Source: Allacma fusca (Eukaryota; Arthropoda; Collembola; Symphypleona; Sminthuridae). Taken from it: a stretch of 64,000 nucleotides of DNA. Shown in pieces: positions 21,171 through 32,589 of this stretch. The position numbers and the translations under genes are program-made. Every line of letters begins with the position of its first letter. Position 1 is the stretch's first letter. The notes below the pieces were generated by a model. That model ran no database searches. It was given only the letters and a program-made list of their open reading frames with translations, and was not told the origin of the DNA. Location: NCBI GenBank assembly GCA_947179485.1, contig OX359250.1, positions 47,031,450 to 47,095,449 on the forward strand. The letters run 5' to 3'.

Positions 21171-22628
21171 TTAGTCAACCGTGACAAACCTGTTTTTATC
21201 CACCTCTATACATTGCAGACCCAAAATATACATTATAATTGACGTATTTTGTTTGAGTGCCTCTCCAAATCTCAGAGATATTTTCATCTGCCCGCTTTTA
21301 TTGACAGACAGACTGTTTGAGGACAGCGGAAGCAATTCAACGCTTGTAAATGCATAACCTATCAGGGGAATAAAGCACAAAATATTTATTTCTGTATTCT
21401 TAATTTTAAAATATATGTATAACATGTACTGCAAAAAATGCAGGGATAAATTACCTCGCTTCCAGTATTTAATTGTCACGCCGTTCCCGACTATCTGCGA
21501 GGCTGCATGCCGCCTTAAAGACCTCAAGGCAAGTGTCACATCCAAAACGCCTGCTTCGCCATTTTGAAACTCGTAAGTATACTTTTGTACGTTTATAAAC
21601 TCCCTGGGCTCTTGTGTGTCGTTGCTCCATTGAAATGTCACATTGGAAATACTGTGTGGCTCAAAGTTGAAAGCACTCAACGATATCTTTCCCAAGTATG
21701 CTTCAGTGGAAACGAAGCCCGAGACGATGCACTTTGGTATTCTCGAGAGAATGATCGAGTCTGATTGGTAGGACGAGAGTCCCTTGGCTATATTAATACA
21801 TTTGATTTCGGTTGATGGACATGGAAATTTCAAGGTTTTTCCATCATTAAGTAATCTTCGATGCAATTGAAGGACCCCGGTAGAGGCCACCTTGCGGCTC
21901 ATGTAGAGTTGCCTCGTTAGGAACCACACTATATGGACAGCCTGATATAGATGCTTTAACATCTGTCTTGCAATCGAGGCAAAACTCTGGGTTAGAGCGT
22001 CGTAAAATTATTTTCAATTCAGCAAGTGCCGGGATATAGCGCTGCTGCATAAACAAATTCGCAACAATGCTTCCACTGCAGACAAACTGTTGCGAATTTT
22101 TAACGATGTTGTATCGTTCTGTAAACCCATTGTTATTGGCGGAATAGTCGTAAAAGTTTTCATCAGGGTAATAGAAGCAGTCCTTAAGTTTTCCAGCTTT
22201 TTCTTCTGGGCTAGTAGATAACAACTTGTGAAAGTAGGCCAAGTGTGGGTGATTCCCGTAACTATCATAAATCGGCACATTGTTTAGATATATTTGCACA
22301 TTTGAAAAAAAACGTCAAAAAACAAATTTGAAGGGCAAACTAAATCCGTCGAATCACACACGTTCCCATCACTCCTCAAAATTTTTGCCATAATTTTCAA
22401 GAAACTATCCGCCAAGTCAAAGTAACTGCTTGAATCTCCGGACACCATAAAATGTAATGGCTGATAATTTTCTGAAAACGACTCTACAGGATAGTAGGGG
22501 AGATAATCAACACTGTTTAGTGTGCTGACGTCAGTGGGAAACCTTTGAAATGGTAATAGTTCACTCCTAATCGATTCTTGTGACCCACTGAATACTGTTA
22601 GGTCATCCTGAAAAACTGACGACTCCAT
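21171..22628 (-). pseudogene. Polinton major capsid protein (double jelly-roll)
   Basis: The ATG at 22628 gives MESSVFQDD. Family landmarks follow: a YYPVESF segment and SSYFDLADSFLKI near the start, then IYLNNVPIYDSYG (about 22290-22250), SGSIVANLF (about 22065), FNFEPHSISNVTFQW and a terminal LGLQCIEVDKNRFVTVD. Breaks: a one-base frameshift at an 8-T homopolymer (about 22305-22312), another near 21915, and a 96-nt intron (21454-21359) close to the C-terminus. It would form the capsid hexamers. Length of about 450 aa fits the family. The homopolymer lesion could be a sequencing error. Confidence 0.85.
21359..21454 (-). other. Spliceosomal intron in the major capsid gene
   Basis: 96 nt, GTAATT donor and TGATAG acceptor, phase 1. 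Both flanking exons keep the frame and join two conserved C-terminal blocks of the capsid protein. Read through, the intron frame adds a stretch without family similarity. Confidence 0.65.
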
Positions 22629-22657
22629 ATCTGCAGCAGCGAATTGTAACAGTAAAC

Positions 22658-22969
22658 TTAATGTCGTGTTCCACAGTTTGGTTTGATAGCTAATTTTTGT
22701 CTGCAAGTTGCTCCACCACTCTGCAATGGCTTTGAATATACCCGTCTTTTCGTTACCCTTCTGGTAACCTTTCTGCCACCAGTTTTGGAATTGCGTTTGC
22801 TGATTCGCCCACCTGTCTGCCTCCTTCGACGTCCGTGCCCGGAAGAAGCTTGCTTGCGAGATTTGGTTAAGGGCACAAGATAGGATGAGGAATCGGTGGA
22901 GAGTCCGGTACCCCCGTCCAGTCCACTGATGCGGGTGTCTATGCCACCACCCACTTGGTAATTAATCAT
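22658..22969 (-). CDS. Basic Gly/Arg/Lys-rich protein (103 aa), virion core-like
   Basis: An intact ORF just upstream of the major capsid gene. It starts MINYQVGGGIDTR, then has a polybasic middle (GHGRRRRQ, KVTRRVTKRR) with repeated TGGR motifs. Composition resembles adenovirus-type core or minor virion proteins that bind DNA, and small proteins of this kind are usual next to capsid genes in Polintons. The assignment is by composition and position only. Confidence 0.55.
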   Translation of the reverse strand: MINYQVGGGIDTRISGLDGGTGLSTDSSSYLVPLTKSRKQASSGHGRRRRQTGGRISKRNSKTGGRKVTRRVTKRRVYSKPLQSGGATCRQKLAIKPNCGTRH

Positions 22970-23054
22970 GTCTCCTTAATCAAGTTCGTCTTTGTGGTGA
23001 GGTGGCTCTAATGTACATGCTTCCTGGTCGTCTTTACACACAATATCCCTCATC

Positions 23055-24549
23055 TTAATACTTTGGTCTTAAATGAAGGCTGATTACTGTCTCCGAGTCC
23101 GGAACAAATTCACTATTCCTCAGGAATTCGTCTAAAAATTTCACTCGCAGCTTTGACACTATGTCGCTTGTCAGTCCCAAGTAATCAACTGGTTCAAAAT
23201 TTATAGTTGTTGGCGTATTATAGTTTCCACTTGCCAAATCCATGTCACGCAAAAGTTGGAGGGTAAAATTTGAGTAGTAATTTTTTTGAACGCAATCTGC
23301 TAGAAGTAAAAGCCGTTTGGCCTCACCCGCTTCTTTTGCGGGGAAGTAAATGTGTTGATTGTCCTCTATAAAGTTTTCTTCGTTTTCTTTTGCAATAATG
23401 TCTTGAGACACGGTAAAGCGTACTCCTTTTTTAAAAATGGCATTTGCATCGATTCCAAAAATTTCGTTTAGTGTGGATGAAAGCAAAATTGCTGCGTGTG
23501 GGGGTAGGTCACAAACAAAGATTTCTCCGCTTTTAATTTCAAATTTAATGTCATATTCTCTAAATATTTGAGTGCTGAATGTTGCATTTATTCCTGTAAC
23601 AACGTCGTCAGCATCCCTGCTCTTAGGCTCCTTCATATAGTAAAGCTGTCTACTGTATAGTCAAAACGTAAAATAAATTCTCTCTCGCTTCTCAATTTTT
23701 TTAAGTCGTTCCTCACTGGCGTCAAGCTCGCTAACGTATGTGCCGACTGTAAACCGGGTTGACACAAATCCAAAGGCGTCAGCCATTTTTAGGGGTATTA
23801 GGACAAACTGGCCAGGTTTTGAGGTAAATGATTTAAATTCCAGTGTAGTTTTCCCATTATTCAACAGAGTAAATTCCAAGTCAAAGCCGTTATCCTCCAA
23901 GCTTTAATTAATAACATCTACAAATGAGGGTAGAGTTGCATGACCTTTATTGACGTGTGCATATAGTGATTCGTATATATTGTCCACAAATATTATGTTC
24001 TCTGTTGCAGCCTTATCACTGGAAAATTTGACCAACTCTACATCCAGAGACTCCCCCTTTGTAAACGATTGGCTAAAAGCGCTTTCCTTGCACGTCTCAC
24101 TGGCCGAGTGTGTGCCTAAATAAAAATGCAGGCGCTGAAACCCAAACAAAGTGGCTAACTTACTGGGAATTCGCAAGTGCTCGTCTTCCGCCAATTCTCC
24201 AACCTTTATTTCCACCAAAAACTCTGGTTCCGGGTTACTTGTTATTATAGTTGTTTTAAACCAAACTGGGATTTTTTCGTTTTTAAAAGGGTCGTTGAGC
24301 CGACCAATAAAACCAATCAGGTCATCACCGGAAATGTTTTGAGTGAATTTCCTTACGCCGGGGGGTTGAATGTTCGGGAAAAGCGGTTGCTCAGGGGTAA
24401 TTGGTTCGACCGGAGTTGGGTCGGGAACAATTTCGCTTGGGTCTCTTAATGTAAATCTCAAGCTGACTACACCAATTTCATACGCACTCTGTGTACACAC
24501 GATTGGTGTCTTAAATGTGGCAACCAAATTATTAGGTGTCGAGCTCATT
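23055..24549 (-). pseudogene. Putative minor capsid/virion protein of the Polinton, two in-frame stops
   Basis: A single minus-strand frame of about 500 codons runs from 24549 (MSSTPNNLV; the frame is open further up to 24608) to 23055. It is broken only by a TAA at 23906-23904 and a TGA at 23663-23661. The sequence on both sides of each stop continues in frame with the same character, so this is one gene with two nonsense changes. Beta-rich, with recurring FGF segments (ATLFGFQRLHF, DAFGFVSTRF). It lies between integrase and major capsid protein, where the family carries its second large virion protein. The exact family name is uncertain. Confidence 0.6.
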
Positions 24550-26223
24550 TTGCTGCTCAACGTCATCCATATGGGTTTGTGTTCCGTTAGATGATTTACG
24601 ATCGACATCTTCAGATTTTAAAATGTTTTGGTCTCGTCTCTGCTCCACCAATGACAACTCTTGAAAATAAAATTTTCCCTCGAGTGGCTCGTTTGTGCCC
24701 AAAGCTACGAGGCTATATGTGTAAGGCTGAGTATCGTGTACTCCACCCACTTCAAATATCTCGCGGGAAAAGTTCTCGCTGTAACCTATTTCAAAACAAT
24801 TTTAATTTCTGAACGTTTCGAATAAAATTGATTCGTTTAATACAATTTTCCAAATATATTGTTAACTATACCCTTTTCAAAAATGATCTTATGACGTCCT
24901 ACGCGGACCTGGTCACCGATAGCAAGCACAGAAGGCCTTCTGGGTAACGACTTCTGTTGTATGTACTTTGTATATACTTGCCATCACACATCAAAGTTAT
25001 CCTCAGGCTTTATAGAGGCAGGACTCCTCTTAGTTGAGCTGTGCACTGTGTGATTGTAGCTTGTAACAAAAGTCTTGGAGTTTATCGTCAAATTTAAAGG
25101 TATTATGATGTGTTAAGTACCTCTGAATCCTAGTGAACAGTGTTTTGATCAACACCTCGGCTGCAGCACTCTTAATGGGCGAGGAAGTAGAATAGGGCAC
25201 AATTTTGTGTTCACTCAATAAGCTAAGAAAAGCCCGTGACCGAAATTCAGTCCCTGTACAAATACTTATGCCAATTTTATTTTATAAGCCATTTAATTTA
25301 CATAAGCTAACTTGCTTACCTTCGTCTGTCCACAAGTAGTCTGGTTTCCCCGGGCTAGCTTCCTTAAGAATGGATTTAAATGCCTTAATTACATGTTCTG
25401 AACTTTTTGATTTTAGCATTCGACAGTATGCATACTTACTAAGAAAATCAATGCATACAAACACACACTTGTTATACGGAACCCACTTTTCCGATAATAT
25501 TTTTAAATCGGCGCACCTGGAGGAATTCACCAATCCCACTTGTACTTTTCGCCTCGTAAATTTTCGCTTTATGGGCTTGTGCAGGCTGTAACTTTGAATA
25601 GTTTTCAAGTTCAGCCTCAACCGCCTTCTTATCTGTCTTTTTTCTCTGCCTCAAAAACCCATCAAGTCCAAAAAACGACCCGGAAAGTCGTTGATTTGCG
25701 TAGCTCCCCCTTATTTCTGCAGAGCCCATCTTACAGATGTAATCACCTTCATAAATTTAGTGAGCGCCTCCTCAGGGAAATTAGGAGTAAGAACGAACGT
25801 GTTGAAACACGTTTCACACAACTGAATTGCTTCCAACAAAGCAAACTCGTACACAATGATACCCTTACACAGTTCCTTGTAATCCGAAAATGTCTCTAGA
25901 TGGAACTGTTGCTCTGTATAATCCTCTTCTAACGAGTCACTTTTACAATACTGGCATTGGGAGTTCCAAAATGATTTGTATGCCTTGACCCAATAAGAAG
26001 TATCAAAAATTTTGTCCTGGTTTAAAATTCCGCTTGTAGACATTGAGATTTCCCGGGCTGCAGCGTCGATCTCACGAATAGTGTTTTTCGTCAAATAAAT
26101 TGTTGCACAACGTTTACAGTACTGGTGCAAATCGTGCACTTGTAACTTTACTATGTGGCCTGCGTTTAGCCTATGCAAATAACTAAACCGACAAGAATAA
26201 CATTTTAAGTCTTTTACTTTCAT
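24532..26223 (-). pseudogene. Retroviral-type (DDE) integrase of the Polinton
   Basis: The N-terminal Cys-rich region (26223-25711) has CxxC pairs. Then come a GSFFGLDGFL segment (about 25680) and YSLHKPIKRKFTRRK (about 25560). The core has first Asp in VCIDFLSKYAY (about 25450), second Asp in LWTDEG (about 25330) and Glu in SAAAEVLIKTLF (about 25160). A chromodomain/SH3-like tail (REIFEVGG ... GKFYFQEL) ends near 24640. Introns: 25319-25254 (66 nt) and one from about 24875 to 24790, both GT-AG and phase-consistent. Lesions: frame changes near 25715 and 25600-25620 and at about 25040, and one in-frame TGA (about 24980). All three catalytic acids remain. It inserts the element into host DNA. 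Confidence 0.85.
25254..25319 (-). other. Spliceosomal intron inside the integrase catalytic core
   Basis: 66 nt, GTAAGC donor and TTGTACAG acceptor. It splits a conserved block right after the second catalytic Asp; splicing in phase 1 restores the usual residues after TDEG. The unspliced frame ends within 15 codons. Confidence 0.75.
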
Positions 26224-26960
26224 TTTGACGTTCCAAGTTTTGAACGGGAATTTAACCAGACTACTCTAAATGTTTGGAGTGACTGATGTGGATAATGCAA
26301 TAGATGTAAACAATATTTATCACAACGACTACAAAACGAACAGACGAAATGGTTGCATATTCCAGTATGATACCACCACTACAACGTTAGAGTAGACGAA
26401 GAGGCGTATACACTCAAATAATCTTAATTAGCATTGAGATAACGTGGCATAATATACAATTTCATAAATTATGATTAACAAAACATGATACTTTAATTAA
26501 TAATAATCAAACGTTGCGTTTGTAACACGCAATACCGACACGCAAAGTATGCATGTGTAAACGACGAATTCACATACTTATAATGCATATTATAGGCATA
26601 TGGACTGCATGATGCATATCACCACGTCGTTCGGGTTTGCCGAAGGCAATCAGAACACCACTCCGTGACCAATTCAACACACACCTGTAATTACCCCATG
26701 ACCATGCATAGAACCATTTTATAATAATCAAACGTTTGTAACGTACGTAACAAGGTTTATGCATATAAATACATATAATGCATATTCTATGCAGACTATC
26801 ATGATTAATAGGCCTATAAACCATTAAATCGCAATTTCACGGCTGTCGAACACAAAAAACAAAGCCCGAGAGCAGAAGCAATGCAAAGTACCCGTCTATT
26901 CCCTCTTTTCATATTTTCTTTATGTCGTCTCTATAGAGGGCGATTATTCACCGTAATAAA
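26224..26960. repeat. Polinton right subterminal region with an internal duplication
   Basis: No gene. Two similar blocks occur about 200 bp apart: ATAATAATCAAACG... at about 26503 and about 26722, each with a nearby ATAATGCATATT segment (about 26581 and 26774). The right end of the Polinton should lie here or just left of it. I could not match it to an inverted partner near 10.1 kb. Confidence 0.4.
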
Positions 26961-27049
26961 CTTATATCATATATTATATGAGTCTCTTCATTTATGAGGA
27001 TTTCTTCATTTAGATAATTTTTGTGGCAAACATAAAAAGCTCAGAATAG

Positions 27050-28480
27050 TAAAATGTCAACGACTGAGATTTTGTTTGATTTGTGATGTTATGAATTGTA
27101 ATTTAAATATCCGTGAGTATGTGTCTTTTACCGGTAAACTTTCGTTTTTATTGTATTGTTATCGACTGTGAAACATCTAAAAATTGTATTTTTTCATTCA
27201 TTTCCACTTCTACTGCAAATTGTATGTTAGGATGGAGTTTGTTGAACGTGTAAGAGATGTTTTCAAATTCGTTCTTATTTACAATGGCCAGAGCATTGTC
27301 AACATATCTTAACCAGAAATGTACTTTTGGAAGAATCTTGATAGGCTCTTCCTTTAGTGATTGTAAGTAAATATCCGCTAAGGTTGTAGAAATGGGACTC
27401 CCCATTGGACTTCCATCTACGTGTTTGTAAATGTTACCTCGAAAAAATAAAAATGTATCGAAAGTACAAGTTTTGAGTAATTCCATAATATCTTTGACTT
27501 CAACATAGGATGGCCGATTTTCTTTCCATTTGGAATCGTCGGTGAGTGAGAATTTTGTGGCTTGGAGTGTTTCAGGAATACGGAGGATAGAAAAAAAGAT
27601 TCGACGTCAAATGAATTGAATATTGCGTCGTTGGGTACATACAAGTAGCTAATTTTGTTCATAAGATCAGAGGAATTCTGACCGAGGACAAGAAATCTAT
27701 CGTGGATTTAGATAAGAAGTCGTTTAAAACTTTTGCTTTATTAAAAATATGGAAAATTTGAAATCGTTGACAGGTCGTATTGGGTTATCATTGTTGTAAA
27801 TATTAGGCAAGCCGAACAATTTGAACATCCTGGGAAATGCTGGTAATAAATACGAATGTGTTTCTTCCGCAACCTTATTTTCACGTAGAAGTTTATCACA
27901 AACACGTTTTAAGTTTTTTAAGTATTGACTCGTTTAATCAGATAACAGGAATTCGTAAGATCCGATGTAATTAAATCACAAATCTTCGTTTCATATTCAA
28001 TTTTGTCCATAATTACGGTTGAATACCCGGTTCAGCTGACAAAATATAGATGCTTTTTTCGTTTGTTAAAGTATGAATAATCTCCTGAATTCTACCATTA
28101 CTGATATTACAATGTATTTTTTGAAGAATTGTGATAATATTGTGTCTTACGTAAGATTATTCGTTAGGAGGTATATTAAATGCTGTGAAACTAGTTTCAA
28201 TACTTGCAATTAGCTGGAGTTTTAAAATTTTGTCATCACTTCCGGTTGGTGTTACAGAAACTTAATCGTACTTGAAGTATTTCTATTTCTTATTTTGTTG
28301 GATTGTATGAACTAAGATTAACCACTGTTCTTGTGGAATTCAATGCCTTCGTTTTCAATTGGAATGATGGATTCTTGATTGTTATAACACAATTTCATAT
28401 AACTTCTTCGTTTGCTTTAATTTGTATGTATTTATTGTGTTTTTGAAAAGGCTCATACACAATCAAAAGTTCACAAAATT
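27050..28480 (-). mobile_element. Penelope-like retroelement, RT remnant
   Basis: Minus-strand fragments in several frames follow Penelope-type RT order. NLSSYNPT lies at about 28320 and MDKIEYETK at about 28010. An SFDVESFF segment is at about 27610. HVDGSPMGSPIST (about 27400), WLRYVDNALAI (about 27300) and EKIQFLDV (about 27170) complete the order. In the catalytic box the usual YVDD appears as YVDN, a change at a metal-binding Asp. Many stops; no intact ORF. The C-terminal nuclease domain was not seen, so the copy is truncated at about 27050. Confidence 0.8.
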
Positions 28481-28554
28481 TCTTAAATTCATAGTGTAGA
28501 TCATTAATTTATAATACTAAGTCTTCACCTATATAGTTTTACACATTTCATAAA

Positions 28555-30110
28555 AATATTCATATATTATGAATATCCAACGTATTGTCTGTACATAGAA
28601 TCTTGACAAAGTTTCCTTCATTTACAAAATTACTTAGATATTTAGTTCTTAACTCAGTTAACATAGTACACTCCAGATAGACATGCTTTAGAGACGTACG
28701 CTCGATCTTACAGAATTCACACAACTTATTTGGTAGAACTTCATAATCCATATTCTTGGTCCTAATTTTAGATTTTGTTTCATCGGCCAGTCTAATTTGT
28801 GCCACAAATCTCATTTTAAACAGGGGAATGTTTGCAGTTAAATATCCCGGATTTGTGGTTCTCAGTAAAACCTTATATCCCTGATTTTGCTTAGATATCA
28901 TTATTTTGTCTATATCGTTCATGTATGATGCACTTGCAGCTGCTTCAATAATTGCCTCTATATTTTCCTTAATCCAGTCTGAGCTAATGCTTTCCCAATT
29001 GAAGTCCATCCCTAATTGTTCAATATTCTTTCTTATCATAGTTGCCCAGATCCATGACGGTTGGTATATACTGCTTTGATCTATTTTTACTAATTTCTTT
29101 GATTGTTTCTAAGTGAGTAAACTTTGAACTTTTGAAAAGAATGCCTACCCCTCCTGAGGGTCTTCCTTTAACTGAACACTTGGTTGCCGGAGCATGGAAA
29201 CACTCATATTGGTTAAAATTTGCTCCAAGCCTCAGAATATTACTTACAATCCACGTCTCACTAACACCGATTATGTCCCATCTCAGTACTGCTTCCCCAT
29301 CTCTTTGATTCAGATTGTTTAAATTTCGAAACCCGTGTAAATTCCAAAAACAAATCACTAAGCCGTTGTTTGGTTGTTTCTTTATACGATTTGCGTATGA
29401 GCCTAAATCCTATTTTAATTTAATTATATTCTTTCCATCACTGGTATACTTGACCCCTTCTATTCGAACGGTTGTAGCCGTCACACATTTTGCTTCCTTT
29501 GTTGGGTGAGCTTTTTTAAATTGCTTCAGCTCTTCATAAAGCCTTTTGTTGATTGACTTCTCCTTTTTGGTTAGTCCCGGCGAGATAAACAAGTTTGGTA
29601 ACTTGTCTTTTAACTTGGGCTTTTGCTTCATAATAGCGATGGCATCAAAGCGGTCCTTAAGTTGTACCATAAGGGGCTTGATTTTGATTTTTGGATTGTT
29701 TCCAATAGGAATTCGCTTTGCATCATGTATTTCAACCGTATCTAGACCCAGTTTCCCCTCGATTAAGAGCTGTTGGGTATTTATCCTGCGGCCATCCATG
29801 GATTATTACAGTTCTCTTCATTTCATTCTTTTCCAATCTTTCAATAGTCTTCTGTTGAATTTCGACCATGTCCTCCAAAGCGCCGATCCGGTTTTGAGCC
29901 TTTTCTAGCTTTTCATCAACAACTACGATCCTCTCCATGTATTGCTGTAGAAACTTGTTGAAAGTATCCATGTGGGCATACACTGGAGCAAAGATATTCT
30001 GCAAGGCCCCTCCAAGGTCTTGAAAATTGTTAACTTTAGAGAAATCAAAGGCTCCTGACATTTTGGCTTTACCTCTGTCCTGACCTGGGGAAATAAAGAG
30101 TCCCAGGTGC
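28555..30110 (-). mobile_element. APE-type LINE with internal deletion of the RT
   Basis: ORF1 pieces occupy 30061-29732 (coiled coil, MSGAFDFSKVNN start) and 29799-29410 (KRIPIGNNPKIKIKPL), joined by a frameshift near 29800. ORF2 starts with an endonuclease segment (29358-29020, FWNLHGF ... DIIGVSETW). It then jumps directly to an ORF2 C-terminal part (29039-28560) with a CEFC-x(8)-H-x(4)-C zinc knuckle. The RT between them is absent. This is the same kind of deletion as in the LINE inside the Polinton helicase. Confidence 0.75.
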
Positions 30111-30164
30111 TAGTATCACACTTTCCAATGTATATATATAGACCAAGTAGTCAGCTCCTACGTA

Positions 30165-31380
30165 TACTTTCAAAAATAAATCACTTAGCTGAACAACTGA
30201 TTTGTTTGCTCTGCTTCTGCCGGTCCTTGTGTGTGTACATACAAGTCCACAAGTTTGCCACTTTTATCTTCTTTTTTAAACTGTTTCTCCCCCTCAGTTT
30301 ATTTTGATTTTATCCTTTACAGTAATTAAACTAACTCCTCTAGTCGGTCCTATCATTTCAGATTCGCAGGTTTGCAACAATTAGTTAGAAATTCTATTTT
30401 CTGTGAAGTATTACTGGAAAAGCAAAAAGTTATATCTAGCTGGTCCATCCTCCATCTAGCGACGTTTGCTTTAATTGGCTTTTTGAAATTTTACATAATA
30501 GTAATTTTGTAACTACCGTTGCACATCGTAATAGATTTCAGTAGGTAATTTGTTCATGTGCTGGTTCAAATTGTAGATTGATAGTCGCCATAGTTTATTG
30601 TCCGTATATTTACACTTCAAATGTTCTTTCAGCAATTTTATTTCAAAAGTACGTTTCACTTTAATGATTAGTTGCGTATAACTTTTAAATGTGGAATACT
30701 TACAAAATTCGGGAATAGCTTTAAGTTTTTTGCATTAATATAAAAAATGTATTTCATTCTTCTGCTAATTTCTTTACTTGGCTTTGTAGTTTAAATATAT
30801 ACACCACATATATCATTTTTATATAATCTTTAATAGATGTCCAGCCGCGATTATTTATAATAGAATCATATCTTCCTTTAAAGTGGATAATTTTATAAAA
30901 TAATCTAAATTATATGCAAGCTTTGGACATCCAACAGAATTTCATCATCAGACGCTAACAATCAAGTGACAGAAAAATAATATGATTTGAGAAAAATTCA
31001 ATTTAAAAAAAATTAATTTGAGTAGAAATCAACTTTTTTAAGAATCAGTTACAATTGTTTGAATTAAAAGATTCCAAGTATAATAATATTAAGCAGTGAA
31101 ACTAACAAGTTAACTTGGCCGATTGAATCACTGCTGTTGTATGTATCGCTGTATCAGAGCTGACTTAACTGAATGAATATGGTTAGAGATAAGAGAGCCT
31201 CGAGAACTTGAATGCTCTCCTTCGTCCTTAACGAGAGAATCAAATTTCCTATCAATGATAAATACCCAAATAACTCTATTTTGAATGGTTAAATCTACAA
31301 AGTGAATTTCAATACTTCTAGTAGATTATGGAAACTTTGAATTCCTCGTTGATCAATTGACTCCCTTTGAATATTTGTCC
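30165..31380. other. About 1.2 kb AT-rich, no supported feature
   Basis: No coding potential or recognisable repeat was found by eye. Long T- and A-rich stretches only. Confidence 0.4.
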
Positions 31381-31720
31381 ACGATAATATTGTAGGTAGA
31401 TATTTTGGCAATTAAAATTTTTACACACAATTTATGGCCAACCTTGAGGAAAGACGTCTATAATAATTATGTGCGCCAATTTGGAGTGTCGAAAAAACTG
31501 GACCGCAGAAAAAAACCGTTCTCCGGTTCTATCATACCTTTTTCTTCTCCCGAAAAACCTTTTCAAACTATGGCTAGATCATTTAGGTCACTTTTAGCAA
31601 TCAAAGAATGGTAATAAATATGTTATTTTAATTATTGATCATTTAGCTCGTTACACAGAAACTATTTCGGTCACTGCCTAAAACAGTTATTTTGCCATTC
31701 AGTCCCTGTTAATTAATGTA
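31380..31720 (+). pseudogene. Gypsy-type LTR retrotransposon integrase remnant
   Basis: The + strand reads HNLWPTLRKDVYNNYVRQFG, then a PFSSPEKPFQTMA segment and, after a stop at 31614, IIDHLARYTETISV. This is the usual order of the zinc-binding region, linker and first catalytic Asp of Gypsy-type integrases. The CxxC pair of the finger is lost (the first Cys position reads Phe). Only the N-terminal half is preserved; no LTRs were seen. Confidence 0.6.
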
Positions 31721-32589
31721 ACTTATCGTTCCTACTTACTATCATTTAATAAATTTTGTATAGATCACATTATTGAATTCCAAAATACGCCCCTATAAGC
31801 TCATCATCTTAATTTTATTTTTGAAAAACATATTTTATTAGTGAAAATTTCATAACAATCCTGACCTTAGCACTTCTTGCATGCTCAGATTTTAGATATA
31901 CTTACCTGGTAGAAATGTTAAACACGATTTAATTTTCTCACTCTTATGGATTGCGATTCCCTGAAGAAAGAGTTTTGGATGTTGCAATTGTGTCATAGTC
32001 GTATTAGCACTTTCATTACAAATTTATCTCCCTCTTACCCCATTGTCTGTGTGGGTCTAAAATATGTAAAACTATTAGCGGACTCAATCAACATACCAAG
32101 AGTACAATGGAATCTTGAATGTGCTAAATTGGGGAAATAGCACTGATTGAAAACATCGGAATGCTGTCTTTTGAAACCTAAGGCTATTTGTGATCAACTA
32201 AATAGGGAACTTCCCAGGGTAAATAGATCGGTTCAAAATTATACTTTGTGTAAACACAGGATTTTGGTAATTATTGAAACAGGCAGATTATTTATACAGA
32301 AAAAAAGAAAAGGAGATGTGAAAGGCATATTCTGAAAGGGTCCAGAGGAAATTACCTTCAAATGCGTGACACATAGGCAAAAAATATTATAAAATTTCTT
32401 CAAGAACATTTGACAAAAAGTGTACCTTTAAGAAATTTGTTGTGAAATTCCTTATAAACCTTATGTCTCTGTAATTATATTTCTTCAAGTTTGCGTTGAT
32501 ACGGCGATGCAAAAACAGTAACAGTAAATCATTCAACGAAGGTAATCCTTATTTTGCTTTCAAAAACAAAACCAAAACACTACTTTATA

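Larger units (their letters stand above)
10100..26330. mobile_element. Polinton/Maverick DNA transposon, near-complete but inactivated
   Basis: The gene set is diagnostic: retroviral-type integrase, protein-primed family B DNA polymerase, FtsK/HerA-like packaging ATPase, adenain-like cysteine protease and double-jelly-roll major capsid protein, plus a helicase. All except the helicase are on the minus strand, with integrase at the right end and polymerase converging on the helicase. This is the usual Polinton scale (15-20 kb) once the 1.7-kb LINE insertion is subtracted. Ends are approximate: I could not find terminal inverted repeats or the expected 6-bp target duplication by eye. Most core genes have one or a few nonsense or frameshift lesions, so the copy is probably inactive but not ancient. 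Confidence 0.88.
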
